DNA from: Scytonematopsis contorta HA4267-MV1 | Lineage (GTDB): Bacteria; Cyanobacteriota; Cyanobacteriia; Cyanobacteriales; Nostocaceae | Assembly (NCBI GenBank): GCA_019359035.1 | Contig: JAHHIC010000042.1 | Location: forward strand, 1-64,000 | DNA: 64,000 bases | Reading direction: 5' to 3' | In this document: positions 9,174-18,067 of the stretch, in pieces | How positions within the stretch are numbered: the first letter of the stretch is position 1 | How the letters are laid out: the number at the start of each line of letters is the position of its first letter | Translations under genes and position numbers: made by a program | The notes under the pieces: model-generated | Told to the model about the DNA's origin: nothing | The model's input: the letters and a program-made list of their open reading frames with translations, nothing else | The model's database searches: none

Positions 9174-9431
9174 AGGGTGTTTATAAATGCAATATTAAGC
9201 TTAATTCGTACCATAAGCCAGGGAATAAATTAAGAGTCTGAAAGCTAAACTCCTCTAAAAGAGGACTAAATGACACAGTAAAAAATGGATATTTTACAAA
9301 ATTTAAGAGACTTCAAAAAATCTTATTTGTTATTAGTCCTCTTTAGAGGACTTAAGCTTTCAGACAGGGAATTTATTCCCTGGCTTGTGGTATAAATAGT
9401 GCATTATTTTTTATTTATAAACACCCTCTTA
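9172..9431. mobile_element. MITE-like element with nested palindromic repeat
   Basis: The terminal inverted repeats are GAGGGTGTTTATAAAT (from 9173) and ATTTATAAACACCCTC (to about 9430). They are flanked by TTA on both sides, consistent with a TA or TTA target duplication. The left 45 bases (9175-9219) recur in inverted orientation at 50088-50130 with one mismatch, and the terminus alone recurs near 23701. The centre contains a full copy of the palindromic element. There is no transposase frame, so this is a non-autonomous element nested with another repeat. It sits between the RNA ligase and HD-Pnk genes. Confidence 0.75.
9216..9396. repeat. Palindromic element, copy with both arms
   Basis: GCCAGGGAATAAATT at the left and AATTTATTCCCTGGC at the right bracket two inverted AGTCCTCTTTAGAGGACT-type palindromes and AAGCTTTCAGAC blocks. 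It is the same family as 1-136, but with only one copy of the terminal 12-mer that is expanded there. Confidence 0.8.
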
Positions 9432-9471
9432 GTAAAAAAACTTTTTTCCTCTTCACCTTTTGCTTAATTCC

Positions 9472-10614
9472 ATGATTACCTCTGTTAATTGTACCTCTTG
9501 GTCATTTCCCTATTGCCCAAAAGAAAGCGACTGGTTAATAAATTGGTCAGCTTTAGAAGCAGAATTCGATTGGCTACGGTCTCTAGCTGATTGTCCCCAA
9601 AATCCCCTTTACCACGCGGAAGGTAATGTGTTAATACATACTCGCATGGTATGTGAGGCACTTGTCTCTTTACCTAAATGGCGGGACTTAAATGAAACTA
9701 AACGTTCTGTATTATTTGCTGCTGCTCTTTTACATGATATAGCTAAACCTGTTGCTACTCAGCTAGGAGAAGACGGTGTAATTACATCATTAGGACATGT
9801 AGCCTTGGGAGCAAAAATGACACGTCAGATTCTTTGGGATTTGAATGTGCCAATGCGCGAACGAGAAACTATTGTTTCTTTAGTAAAATATGGTAGCTTA
9901 CCGTTATGGTTTTGGGACAAACCCTATCCCGAACGAACAGTCATCAAAACCAGCCAAATTATAAGCTGCGATATGCTTGCACTTTTGGCTGAAGCGGATG
10001 TAAAAGGACGCCATTGTGATGACCAAGCACAGTTGTTAGAACGTATCGAATTTTGGAGGGAGTTTTGTCAAGAGAATAATTGCTTATATCAACCACGACC
10101 ATTTTCATCTGGTCACAGTCGATTTATTTATTTCCAAAAAGAAAACGGCAACCCAGATTATGAAGCTTACGATGATACCAGTTTTCAAGTTGTTTTGATG
10201 TCTGGGTTACCTGGGTCTGGTAAAGATACATGGATTCAAGAAAAGCTCCCCAACTGGCAAGTAATTTCTCTCGATGAATTGCGTTGCAAGATGAACATTT
10301 CCCCAGATGATGACCAAGGTATAGTCGCTAACGAAGCCAGAGCAATAGCTAAAGAATACATGAGAGCGGGAAAATCTTTTGTTTGGAATGCAACTAACCT
10401 AAGTCATCAATTACGTTCCGGGTTAATTAGATTATTTTCTAGTTACAATGCAACTATTAGAATCGTTTATCTAGAATCCCCTTGGGAAGAATTGCTAGAA
10501 CGCAATCGTAATCGTCAAGCCAAAGTGCCAGAGACAGTACTTTATCGGATGCGAAATCGGTTGGAAGTACCTGAAGTAATAGAAGCGCAGCAAGTAGATT
10601 GGTTTGTGGATTAA
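9472..10614 (+). CDS. HD-Pnk: HD phosphohydrolase fused to polynucleotide 5'-kinase
   Basis: From ATG 9472 the product has about 380 residues; a TTG four codons earlier is possible but less likely. The N-terminal half is an HD-domain phosphoesterase (HTRMVCEAL, AALLHDIAKP, then ITSLGHVALGA and LALLAEADVKGR supplying metal ligands). The C-terminal half is a P-loop kinase: GLPGSGKDT at residues 245-253, then ISLDELR and WNATNLSHQLR. Runella HD-Pnk with this architecture removes 2',3'-cyclic phosphate and phosphorylates 5'-OH ends. With the RNA ligase upstream it would form a heal-and-seal RNA repair pathway. RtcB is not present here. The C-rich/G-rich hairpin at 10616-10692 follows. Confidence 0.85.
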   Translation: MITSVNCTSWSFPYCPKESDWLINWSALEAEFDWLRSLADCPQNPLYHAEGNVLIHTRMVCEALVSLPKWRDLNETKRSVLFAAALLHDIAKPVATQLGEDGVITSLGHVALGAKMTRQILWDLNVPMRERETIVSLVKYGSLPLWFWDKPYPERTVIKTSQIISCDMLALLAEADVKGRHCDDQAQLLERIEFWREFCQENNCLYQPRPFSSGHSRFIYFQKENGNPDYEAYDDTSFQVVLMSGLPGSGKDTWIQEKLPNWQVISLDELRCKMNISPDDDQGIVANEARAIAKEYMRAGKSFVWNATNLSHQLRSGLIRLFSSYNATIRIVYLESPWEELLERNRNRQAKVPETVLYRMRNRLEVPEVIEAQQVDWFVD

Positions 10615-10615
10615 A

Positions 10616-10692
10616 GAAGAACCTCACCCCCAACCCCTCCCCGTAAACGGTAGCCCTGCTTGCGGGGAGTCACCGTTGGGGGGTGGGGTTAC
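10616..10692. terminator. Bidirectional hairpin between convergent genes
   Basis: AACCTCACCCCCAAC near 10621 pairs with GTTGGGGGGTGGGGTT near 10674, with a C-rich and G-rich inner stem between. It lies between the converging HD-Pnk and beta-roll genes, where a bidirectional terminator would be expected, but it also resembles widespread cyanobacterial repeats. Confidence 0.5.
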
Positions 10693-10726
10693 TTATACTG
10701 GCACGAGAAAAATATCAGCGCTTCTA

Positions 10727-12220
10727 TTAAAGTTTTTGCTGTGAGGAATTGCTAGCTAAACTATATTCTTTAGGAAGAGGATTAGCAATTGAATCAGCAT
10801 TGAAACCTAACCCTTTTGACGCAATCGCAGAAGAAGCAGTCGCATCCGGTAAAACTCTAACTATATTTGCAAAGGTATCTTTCAAGATAGCCAAAATATC
10901 AGTTTTACCTGAACGGACTACAGTATCTCTATTATCTTGAGAGATTGTGACCTGAGCGGGGTCAGAGACTAAGATTGTATCGTTGTTTCCATAACCATAA
11001 ATTGTTGCAATACCAGCACCTGTATTAAAAGTAAAGCTATCGTCGCCAGAACCAGTGTATACAGTATGATTATTACTTCCGCTTAAACTAATTTGATTAT
11101 TGCCCTCGCTAGCATAAATTGTGGTGTTACCTCCAAAGGCTTTAATAATGTCATTACCAGAGCCAGTATAGAGAGTATTAGTATTGTTAGAGCCAGACAA
11201 TTCAATTGTGTTCCGACCTTCACCAGCGTAAATCAAGTAATTACCATCAGTCCCAGATGTTGTAATAAAGTCATCTCCAGAGCCAGTATATACAGTACTA
11301 TTCTTACCAGATACACTTATATAATTTTTACCCTCTCCAGCATAAATTAAATTAATCGCATTCACCCCGTAAGCGGTAATCTTGTCATCACTAGAACCAG
11401 TATAAACTGTATTGCTTATACCTGATACATCTACAATATTTTTACCTTCGTTAGCGTAAATTAAATTAACTGCATTTACTCCAGAGGCTGTAATTATATC
11501 ATTACCAGAACCAGTATAAGACGTATTGCTTATACCAGATAGATTTACAATATTATTACCTTCGTTAGCGTAAATTAAATTAATCGCATTCATCCCAGAA
11601 GTGGTAATTATATCGTCACCGGAGCCAACATAAACTGTATTGCTTATACCAGATATATTTACAGTATTATTACCTTCATTGGCATAAATTAAATTATTAC
11701 CCCTGCCAAAAGTTATAATCGTATCATTTCCTGAACCAGCATAGACCGTAGTATTAATACCAAATAGACTTACAGTGTTGTTACCTTCCCCAGCGTAGAT
11801 AACATTGTCTCCCCAAAAGTCGTCCCAAAAATTGTCATTGTAACCAGCTATTATCCAATCGTTCCCTGAACCAGCATAAATTGTATTGCTGCCGCCAAAA
11901 TCTCTAATATAGTTATTTCCTTCACCAGCATAAATAGTATCATTACCTATACCAGTACTAATAACATCGCTCCCAGAGCCACTGTAAATTTCATTGTTTC
12001 CTGCATCAGAACGAAATTGTATAGATATGATTCCTTTCTCTGCATCTAATCCAACAAAACTGACACCAGCCAAAATTATATTTTGTCCTTCACCACCGTA
12101 AACTTTATTGTTACCACCCTCAGCAGTAATGAAGTCATTTCCATCATCACCAAAAACAACCGAACTGCTGCTTATCGCAGATTTCTGGTTGTAAGTCACA
12201 CCAAGAAAAGTTATAGTCAT
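10727..12220 (-). CDS. Beta-roll repeat protein (RTX-related), paralog 1
   Basis: The 497-residue protein is almost entirely nonapeptide-like repeats (AGSGNDTIIT, ANEGNNTVNISG, TGSGDDIITT). Rows with Asp and rows with Asn at the calcium-ligand position alternate in a four-row cycle, looser here than in the other two paralogs and with some longer rows (SGMNAINLIY). There is no signal peptide. The C-terminal cap (ATIYGYGNNDTI, a DTVVRSG stretch, ILAILKDT) is shared with the paralogs at 12544 and 15830. It is probably a secreted or surface calcium-dependent fibre; the export route is inferred to be type I. Confidence 0.75.
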   Translation of the reverse strand: MTITFLGVTYNQKSAISSSSVVFGDDGNDFITAEGGNNKVYGGEGQNIILAGVSFVGLDAEKGIISIQFRSDAGNNEIYSGSGSDVISTGIGNDTIYAGEGNNYIRDFGGSNTIYAGSGNDWIIAGYNDNFWDDFWGDNVIYAGEGNNTVSLFGINTTVYAGSGNDTIITFGRGNNLIYANEGNNTVNISGISNTVYVGSGDDIITTSGMNAINLIYANEGNNIVNLSGISNTSYTGSGNDIITASGVNAVNLIYANEGKNIVDVSGISNTVYTGSSDDKITAYGVNAINLIYAGEGKNYISVSGKNSTVYTGSGDDFITTSGTDGNYLIYAGEGRNTIELSGSNNTNTLYTGSGNDIIKAFGGNTTIYASEGNNQISLSGSNNHTVYTGSGDDSFTFNTGAGIATIYGYGNNDTILVSDPAQVTISQDNRDTVVRSGKTDILAILKDTFANIVRVLPDATASSAIASKGLGFNADSIANPLPKEYSLASNSSQQKL

Positions 12221-12543
12221 TTTCCTCTAGCTGTATTATTTATAAATTATTTTTGAGATATTTTCTCCCCGTTTATGGTAGACAAATGCCCGATAATTAT
12301 GTTCCAACGACTTAATTTATCTGCGTAACTTATCTCATCAATAATAGCCCGTATAATATACAACTCAATTTCTAAGGCATTTTCCGGATTTGTGCAGTGA
12401 AGTTACTTATTTTTTTTATGAAGTTTCTGTAAAAACAACGATATAGAGCCTAAATGTCTTGTTGTACAAGAAATTCAGACCCTATTGAAAAAATAAAGAA
12501 ACTTGAAATTACAAAGCTTTTTCTATATACTCCTCTTCTTGAA
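12221..12543. other. Intergenic region
   Basis: No gene, repeat or hairpin stands out in these 323 bp upstream of a minus-strand beta-roll gene. It presumably carries the promoter of the gene at 10727-12220. Confidence 0.5.
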
Positions 12544-14007
12544 CTAGATTAGCCCTGTATTAAGGTTCCAGCTAGCGCTGAAATCGTAGCTTTGAGAAGA
12601 ACCACCTGTGCTGCTGTTAGCTGGAGCTTGCCAATCTACAGTTAAATTACCTATTGCGCTTACGGAAGTAGTAAGTCCAGTGCCACTAACACCCAAGGAA
12701 ATACCACCTGTGGCTTTTACAGAACCAAGCCCTTCACTATAGTCTATGGTCACAGCACTAATTTGAGTCTTCTTTAGTACTGCTAATAGGTCATTACCTG
12801 TTCTAATTAAAGTATCTCCATTGTTAGAAGTAACGCTAACACTTGTTGGGTCAATGCCTGCTAAATTAATACGGTCGTTCACACCATACCCAGTAATAGT
12901 AGTGACACCAGCACCAATTCCTAAAAAGAATGTATCTTGACCACTACCAGTAGTTATTGTGTTATTTCCACCACCAACATAAATGGTGTTGTTACCTGCA
13001 CCAGCATTAATATTATTATCGCCATTCCCAACAATGATTAAATCGTTACCCGAACCTGAGTTAATAGTATTGTTTCCTGCTTCAGCGTAGATGAAATTGT
13101 TTCCATTGCCAGCGTTAATGGTGTCATTACCATCACCAGTCGAAATTACATCATTACCTGTACCAGTAGTAACGTTATTAAGACCTTTCCCAGCGTAGAT
13201 TAAATTGTTTCCGCTACCAGCGTTAATCCTGTCATTGCCATCACCAGAAATAACGACATCATTCCCAGCAGTTGTAGTAACTTGATTATTTCCCTCACCT
13301 GCATAAACAAAATTCTTTCCATCACCTGCGTTTATGATATCGTCACCGCTACCAGCTACAATCGCGTCATTACCTGTACCAGTTGTAATATTATTATTTC
13401 CTGCACCTGCATAAATAAGATTTTTACCATTGCTGGCGTTAATAATATCGTTACCATTACCAGTCAAAATGACATCATTTCCCGTGCCAGTTGTAACATT
13501 ATTATTTCCTGCTCCTGCATAAACAAAGTTGCTTCCATTGCCAACTGAGATGGTATCATCACCTGTACCAGAGACGATAAAGTCATTGCTTGCGCCAGCG
13601 GTAACTCTGTTTGTACCGTTACCAGCAAAGACAAAGTTACTTCCTTCACCAGCGGAAATTATATCGTTATCGTCACCAGTAGCAATAATATCCCTACCAC
13701 TTGTTCCTGCTACATTACCATTACCTCGAATAACGGGAAGACCAGGTGTATTGAGGAGTGTGTTAGCTGTATTGGTGATGAAACCATCCACCATACCAGT
13801 TAAAATATCTTCATTATTAATTTGAGCAGTTGTACTCGCAATTAAGCCGATTGCAAAATCTGGATTACTAGTACTGACTGGAATGACTAAATCATTTAAA
13901 GTCAATGTACCTTCTAGCTGAGTATTGTAAAAGAAGACTCCATTACGCGCACCAAATTGTAAACGGGCTTCACCGTTGATAGCTACTTTTTGTTGATTTA
14001 CTGTCAT
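12544..14007 (-). CDS. Beta-roll repeat protein, paralog 2
   Basis: The 487-residue protein has an N-terminal domain of about 110 residues (NGEARLQFGARNG, FYNTQLEGTLTL), then about 28 nonapeptide rows. Position 6 of successive rows runs N, N, D, D, for example AGAGNNNVT, TGTGNDVIL, TGNGNDIIN, ASNGKNLIY. The cap FFLGIGAGVTTITGYG, INLAGIDPTSVS, GDTLIRTGNDLLAVLKKT is nearly the same as in paralog 3. A C-terminal tail rich in Ser and Gly follows. The reading frames on the opposite strand are consequences of the repeat. Function is unknown; an extracellular calcium-binding or sheath role is inference. Confidence 0.78.
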   Translation of the reverse strand: MTVNQQKVAINGEARLQFGARNGVFFYNTQLEGTLTLNDLVIPVSTSNPDFAIGLIASTTAQINNEDILTGMVDGFITNTANTLLNTPGLPVIRGNGNVAGTSGRDIIATGDDNDIISAGEGSNFVFAGNGTNRVTAGASNDFIVSGTGDDTISVGNGSNFVYAGAGNNNVTTGTGNDVILTGNGNDIINASNGKNLIYAGAGNNNITTGTGNDAIVAGSGDDIINAGDGKNFVYAGEGNNQVTTTAGNDVVISGDGNDRINAGSGNNLIYAGKGLNNVTTGTGNDVISTGDGNDTINAGNGNNFIYAEAGNNTINSGSGNDLIIVGNGDNNINAGAGNNTIYVGGGNNTITTGSGQDTFFLGIGAGVTTITGYGVNDRINLAGIDPTSVSVTSNNGDTLIRTGNDLLAVLKKTQISAVTIDYSEGLGSVKATGGISLGVSGTGLTTSVSAIGNLTVDWQAPANSSTGGSSQSYDFSASWNLNTGLI

Positions 14008-14397
14008 TTGCTTATCCAGGTTGTAATAGGGGTCTTGGGGGACAAAGAAGAAGAAGGTTTTGCTCGAATATCGCAGTATGCCCTGGTTATTTATGAGATA
14101 AATTAGTTATCCTAATCTTTTCGTGTTAGCACTAGACTTATTTTATACTCTTGTCAAAGCATGAGTACGGCTAATTTATGAAGCTTCAGATTTTTAATGT
14201 AAAACTTTGACCTTAGCAAATGTAGAGACATTACATGTAATACCTTCCACTTTAACTTTGGTACAAATCCCTAGATAAGAGACGCGATAAATCGCCGTCT
14301 CTACAGATTTTATTTGTATCAGGCATTTTGTGAAATGGTATAATATCTGTACAGTTCCCTACTTCCCACTCCCTACTCCCCACTCCCCACTCCCAAC
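14008..14397. other. Intergenic region with hairpin and CCCACTC heptamers
   Basis: No gene is seen. AGAGACGCGATAAATCGCCG with the following TCTCT forms an imperfect hairpin (14278-14304), a common cyanobacterial motif also found as a perfect version at 37845-37864. A run of heptamer-like CCCCACT units (about 14355-14397) ends at the stop codon of the minus-strand glycosyltransferase. Confidence 0.6.
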
Positions 14398-15297
14398 TTA
14401 AGCTTTGGAATCACTAAAATCTCTTAACTTAATCAGCATAAGGTTACTGAAAATTAAGGGAACACCAATGATTAATGTCGCAAAACACATGGAAGCCATT
14501 TTAGGCTTGTTGTTTTGTAATTCTTTCAGCCCCCACTTTAAGTAATGGACGAATTGAAAGTAAACAAGACCAATCAAGCTATTACGAACATAGTTTTGTT
14601 TATGCTTGGTCATGTAATATGCCAAATCTATAGCGCGTTTAGGAATACGTTTGATTTCGTCTGCGATGTTAACTAGTCTTAGCGGATGGTCAACACGAGC
14701 TTCTGGAATAAAAGCAATCGTAGTCAGAGATAGAATACGCTCTCTCAGGTCGGAATCTTCACACATCGTTATATAGTTAATATCAAATCCCCCTATTTCT
14801 TCAAACAACGAACGTAATATAGCAATATTGGCTGACCAGAAACAGCCACCATCTATATTTTCTGGTGCATCAATGGGGTCTTGGCTAAAGTCACCAGTTG
14901 GATAAATAGAACCTTCTAGAGCTAAGGATGAACTAGTTATGGCTTCAGCGTAACTCTGGAGCCAATTCGGCTGTGGTAGACAATCATCGTCTGTGAATAC
15001 TAGCCATTTACCAACTGCATATTTAGCTCCGCTGTTGCGATTTGCTGCTGCACCTTTGCATGGTCCGGCTACCCATTTTACCCAAGGGTACTGCTTGTGA
15101 ATCATTTCTTGTGCTGTTGTTGTCTGACCATCATCTGTAACAATGACTTCGTATTCTTCTGCGGAAAAGGTTTGAATTCCAGGTGCAATTAAATCTAGGC
15201 ATTTTGCTAGGGTATCATTTCGATTACAGGTAGGAATAATGACGCTAAAGAGAATACTACTCATGATTTGGTCTCCAATCAAGTATTTACGCTGCAT
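14398..15297 (-). CDS. Family 2 glycosyltransferase
   Basis: The 299-residue protein has a GT-A fold. After a short N-terminal extension come FSVIIPTCNRNDTLAKCL, VIVTDDGQT, the acceptor segment NRNSGAKYAVG and the metal-binding FTDDDCLPQ. A second acidic motif MCEDSDLRERI and a C-terminal hydrophobic segment (about residues 255-285) follow. It would transfer a sugar from a nucleotide donor, probably at the membrane. It lies between two beta-roll genes on the same strand, so it may modify those proteins or a shared surface polymer; this is context only. ATG codons at 15297 and about 15264 (MSSILFSVIIP) are both possible, the second nearer the usual start of the family. Confidence 0.8.
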   Translation of the reverse strand: MQRKYLIGDQIMSSILFSVIIPTCNRNDTLAKCLDLIAPGIQTFSAEEYEVIVTDDGQTTTAQEMIHKQYPWVKWVAGPCKGAAANRNSGAKYAVGKWLVFTDDDCLPQPNWLQSYAEAITSSSLALEGSIYPTGDFSQDPIDAPENIDGGCFWSANIAILRSLFEEIGGFDINYITMCEDSDLRERILSLTTIAFIPEARVDHPLRLVNIADEIKRIPKRAIDLAYYMTKHKQNYVRNSLIGLVYFQFVHYLKWGLKELQNNKPKMASMCFATLIIGVPLIFSNLMLIKLRDFSDSKA

Positions 15298-15829
15298 AAA
15301 TCAGCAATCTTGTTTACCTAAGTCATCAGATTTATTACTTACAATCCGAAGGCTCTAGTTTCACTTGATTCTTTATTTATCTGCACTTATGGATGAATTG
15401 ACATATATTAGCAAACCGCTAAGATACAAAGATGCCAAAATGCCAAAATGTTTAAAGAAAAGGAAAAGAAGTTCATGAATAATTTTGGAGTTTTATATGT
15501 AAACAAAGGTTTGTTCTCTTTAGGTTTGTTAAGTGTAATTTAGTTGAAAGGAATAAGCGTGAAATTATTACTAAACTACTTGTTGAATAGAGTAAACGAG
15601 TTTTTATGTATCGAATATAAATTTAATATCTATTTTATTTTAAGAAATATAAAAATTAAATGAATTTAGCTTTGGCTGAAGAGAAATCAAAGTAAACACA
15701 TTTTAAAGTGGCACACTTAATATTGATTATTTAATTAATGTATGGACTAGGAAATACATAATACTTGAATTTACAAAAGGGGGAAATACTTTTAGTCCCC
15801 CCTAATTAGAGCCTTAAACTAGTAAAGCT
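15298..15829. other. AT-rich intergenic region
   Basis: These 532 bp carry no supported gene. They are very AT-rich, with a short direct repeat of GCCAAAAT near 15432. The region should hold the promoter of the glycosyltransferase and the 3' end of the beta-roll gene at 15830. Confidence 0.5.
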
Positions 15830-17830
15830 TTAAACTACTACAGGAATACTGTAACTACCACTAAAGCCAAAATTCTTGGTGAAACTTTCTGTTGCAACAG
15901 TTAAAGTACCTGTGACATCGATAGTAATAGGATTGTTTGCATCACTTATATCGGTTTTGGAAATATCACTCTCAACTGTGACAGAGCCAAGTCCTAATCC
16001 ATAATTTAGGTTGACAGCATTTGTATCAGTTGTCTTCAATACCGCGATTAAATCATTACCTGATTTGATTAAGGTGTCTCCCATATTAGAGGAGATACTA
16101 ACGCTTTTCGGGTTTATACTTGCTAGGTTAATGCTGTCGCTTGCATCATAGCCAACAATAGTTGTGATTCCAGCCCCAAGACCTAAAAAGAATTTATCTT
16201 TACCGTTGCTGGTATATATAGTGTTATCGCCAGCACCTGCGTAAATAGTATTGTCACCAGCACCTGCGTTTATATTATTGTTGCCGTCACCAACAATAAT
16301 TAAGTCGTCACCAGAACCAGAGAAAATATTATTGTTTCCCCCCGCTGCATAAACAAAGTTTTTTCCTTCACTGACCTGGATGTTGTCGTTTCCATCACCC
16401 GTAACTACGACATCATCACCCCCAGCAGTAATAATATTATTGTTTCCTTCCAAAGCATCAATAATGTTTCTACCATCACCGACGCTAATGCTATCATCCC
16501 CATTGCCAGTAAAGATAAAATTATCACCTCTATAGGCTACAACTTTGTTATTTCCATTACCAGCATCAATCAGGTTTCTACCTTCGTCAGCTTGAATAAT
16601 ATCATCTCCATCACCAGTGAAAATGAAATCATTGTTTATTCCAGTAACAATATTATTGTTTCCACCACCAGCATTAACATAATTCTCTCCGTCAGCAGCG
16701 CGAATTATGTCGTCGCCGTCCAAGCTGACGATTAAATCATTTCCTTTGCCAGTAACAATATCATTCTTTCCATCATCAGCAACGACAAAGTTATTTCCAT
16801 CTCCGGCACGAATTATATCGTCTCCGTCAAGAGTGGTGATTTTATCATTGCCCGCACCAGTAATAATCTCATTCTTTCCTCCACCAGCATCAATGTCGTT
16901 ACTACCTTCTCCAGCCCAGATTTTGTCATCACCATCTCCGGTAATAATAAAATCATCACCTGAACCTGTGTTGATATCATTCTTGCCATCAGTAGCAGCA
17001 ATGGTGTTGTTTCCATCTCCAGCACGAATATAGTTATCACCATTTAGCGTGATGATTTCATCATCACCATTTCCGGTAAAAATATAATTGTTTCCGCCTA
17101 AGTCAATAATACTGTTATTGCCATCACCTGCATTAATCCAGTCGCTCCCATCTAGAGTAGCAATTGTATCATCGCCAGCATCAGTACGAATATTATTGTC
17201 TCCACCTCCAGCAAAAATTCTATTGTTACCATTACTAGCGTAAATTCTGTCGTTACCACTACCTGTGCCAATTATGTCATCGTCTATGCCTGTAACAATA
17301 TTATTATTTCCATTACCAGCAGAAATATCATTGACACCATCACCAGCGTTAATAACATCATCACCTTCAAGTGTATCAATTAAATCATCTCCACTGCCAG
17401 AAGTAATATAGTTATTTCCATCACCAGCATAGATAAAGTTATTGCCATCGCTAGACTGAATGGTATCGTCACCATCGCCAGTGATAATAGCATCATCATC
17501 TTTGCCAGTCACAATATTATTGTTACCTTCACCAGCATTAATGAGATTTATCCCGTCACCAGCACGAATTGTATCATCGCCGCCAAGAGTAATTATTTTA
17601 TCATTGCCTCTGCCGGTCACAATAGTATTGTTTCCACCTCCAGCTTTGATATAGTTATTTCCATCTCCAGCCCAAAGATTGTCGTCCTCATCACCAAGAG
17701 AGATGACTTTATCAAACTCATCGGCAGCAAGTTGTGTCACAGCTTCACTAGGTGACATCAAGTTATTAGTTGCGTCAAAATCTGTTTTAGGGTTTTGACT
17801 TGCTGTTGATTCTTTTTTATTGGTAGCCAT
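15830..17830 (-). CDS. Beta-roll repeat protein, paralog 3 (36-residue super-repeat)
   Basis: The 666-residue protein has a 45-residue leader without signal peptide, then about 55 nonapeptide rows. Position 6 follows N, N, D, D almost without error for about 13 cycles, for example AGDGNNYIK, AGGGNNTIV, TGRGNDKII, TLGGDDTIR. In canonical RTX rolls this position is Asp and binds calcium, so here pairs of calcium-competent rows alternate with pairs of Asn rows. The C-terminal cap (FFLGLGAGITTIVGYD, then GDTLIKSGNDLIAVLKTT) is shared with the other two paralogs. Probably secreted; function unknown. A second ORF within 16707-17043 on either strand is a shadow of the repeat. Confidence 0.8.
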   Translation of the reverse strand: MATNKKESTASQNPKTDFDATNNLMSPSEAVTQLAADEFDKVISLGDEDDNLWAGDGNNYIKAGGGNNTIVTGRGNDKIITLGGDDTIRAGDGINLINAGEGNNNIVTGKDDDAIITGDGDDTIQSSDGNNFIYAGDGNNYITSGSGDDLIDTLEGDDVINAGDGVNDISAGNGNNNIVTGIDDDIIGTGSGNDRIYASNGNNRIFAGGGDNNIRTDAGDDTIATLDGSDWINAGDGNNSIIDLGGNNYIFTGNGDDEIITLNGDNYIRAGDGNNTIAATDGKNDINTGSGDDFIITGDGDDKIWAGEGSNDIDAGGGKNEIITGAGNDKITTLDGDDIIRAGDGNNFVVADDGKNDIVTGKGNDLIVSLDGDDIIRAADGENYVNAGGGNNNIVTGINNDFIFTGDGDDIIQADEGRNLIDAGNGNNKVVAYRGDNFIFTGNGDDSISVGDGRNIIDALEGNNNIITAGGDDVVVTGDGNDNIQVSEGKNFVYAAGGNNNIFSGSGDDLIIVGDGNNNINAGAGDNTIYAGAGDNTIYTSNGKDKFFLGLGAGITTIVGYDASDSINLASINPKSVSISSNMGDTLIKSGNDLIAVLKTTDTNAVNLNYGLGLGSVTVESDISKTDISDANNPITIDVTGTLTVATESFTKNFGFSGSYSIPVVV

Positions 17831-18067
17831 TTATTTGCTCACCCAGTAGTAAGGTTTACAGGTATTGATGCCAAAGAAACTTTCGGTAGAGACAACCTGT
17901 GCTTTTCTTACAGTTATAGCAAATTTCGTATTTGCTTTAAGTAAAATTACTATACCTTTTTATAGAGTTTATGTGTATAAAAAATGAGGCTGCTTCATGA
18001 AGTTTGCCAATTTTAATGTAAAATTTTCATTAAATACTATATAATTTTATACAATTACACTCTCTCC

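Noticed and set aside
13282-17654. Plus-strand reading frames opposite the beta-roll genes
   Set aside because: They are shadows of the repetitive codons; amino acid content is Ser/Pro/Ile-rich and periodic, following the antisense repeat.
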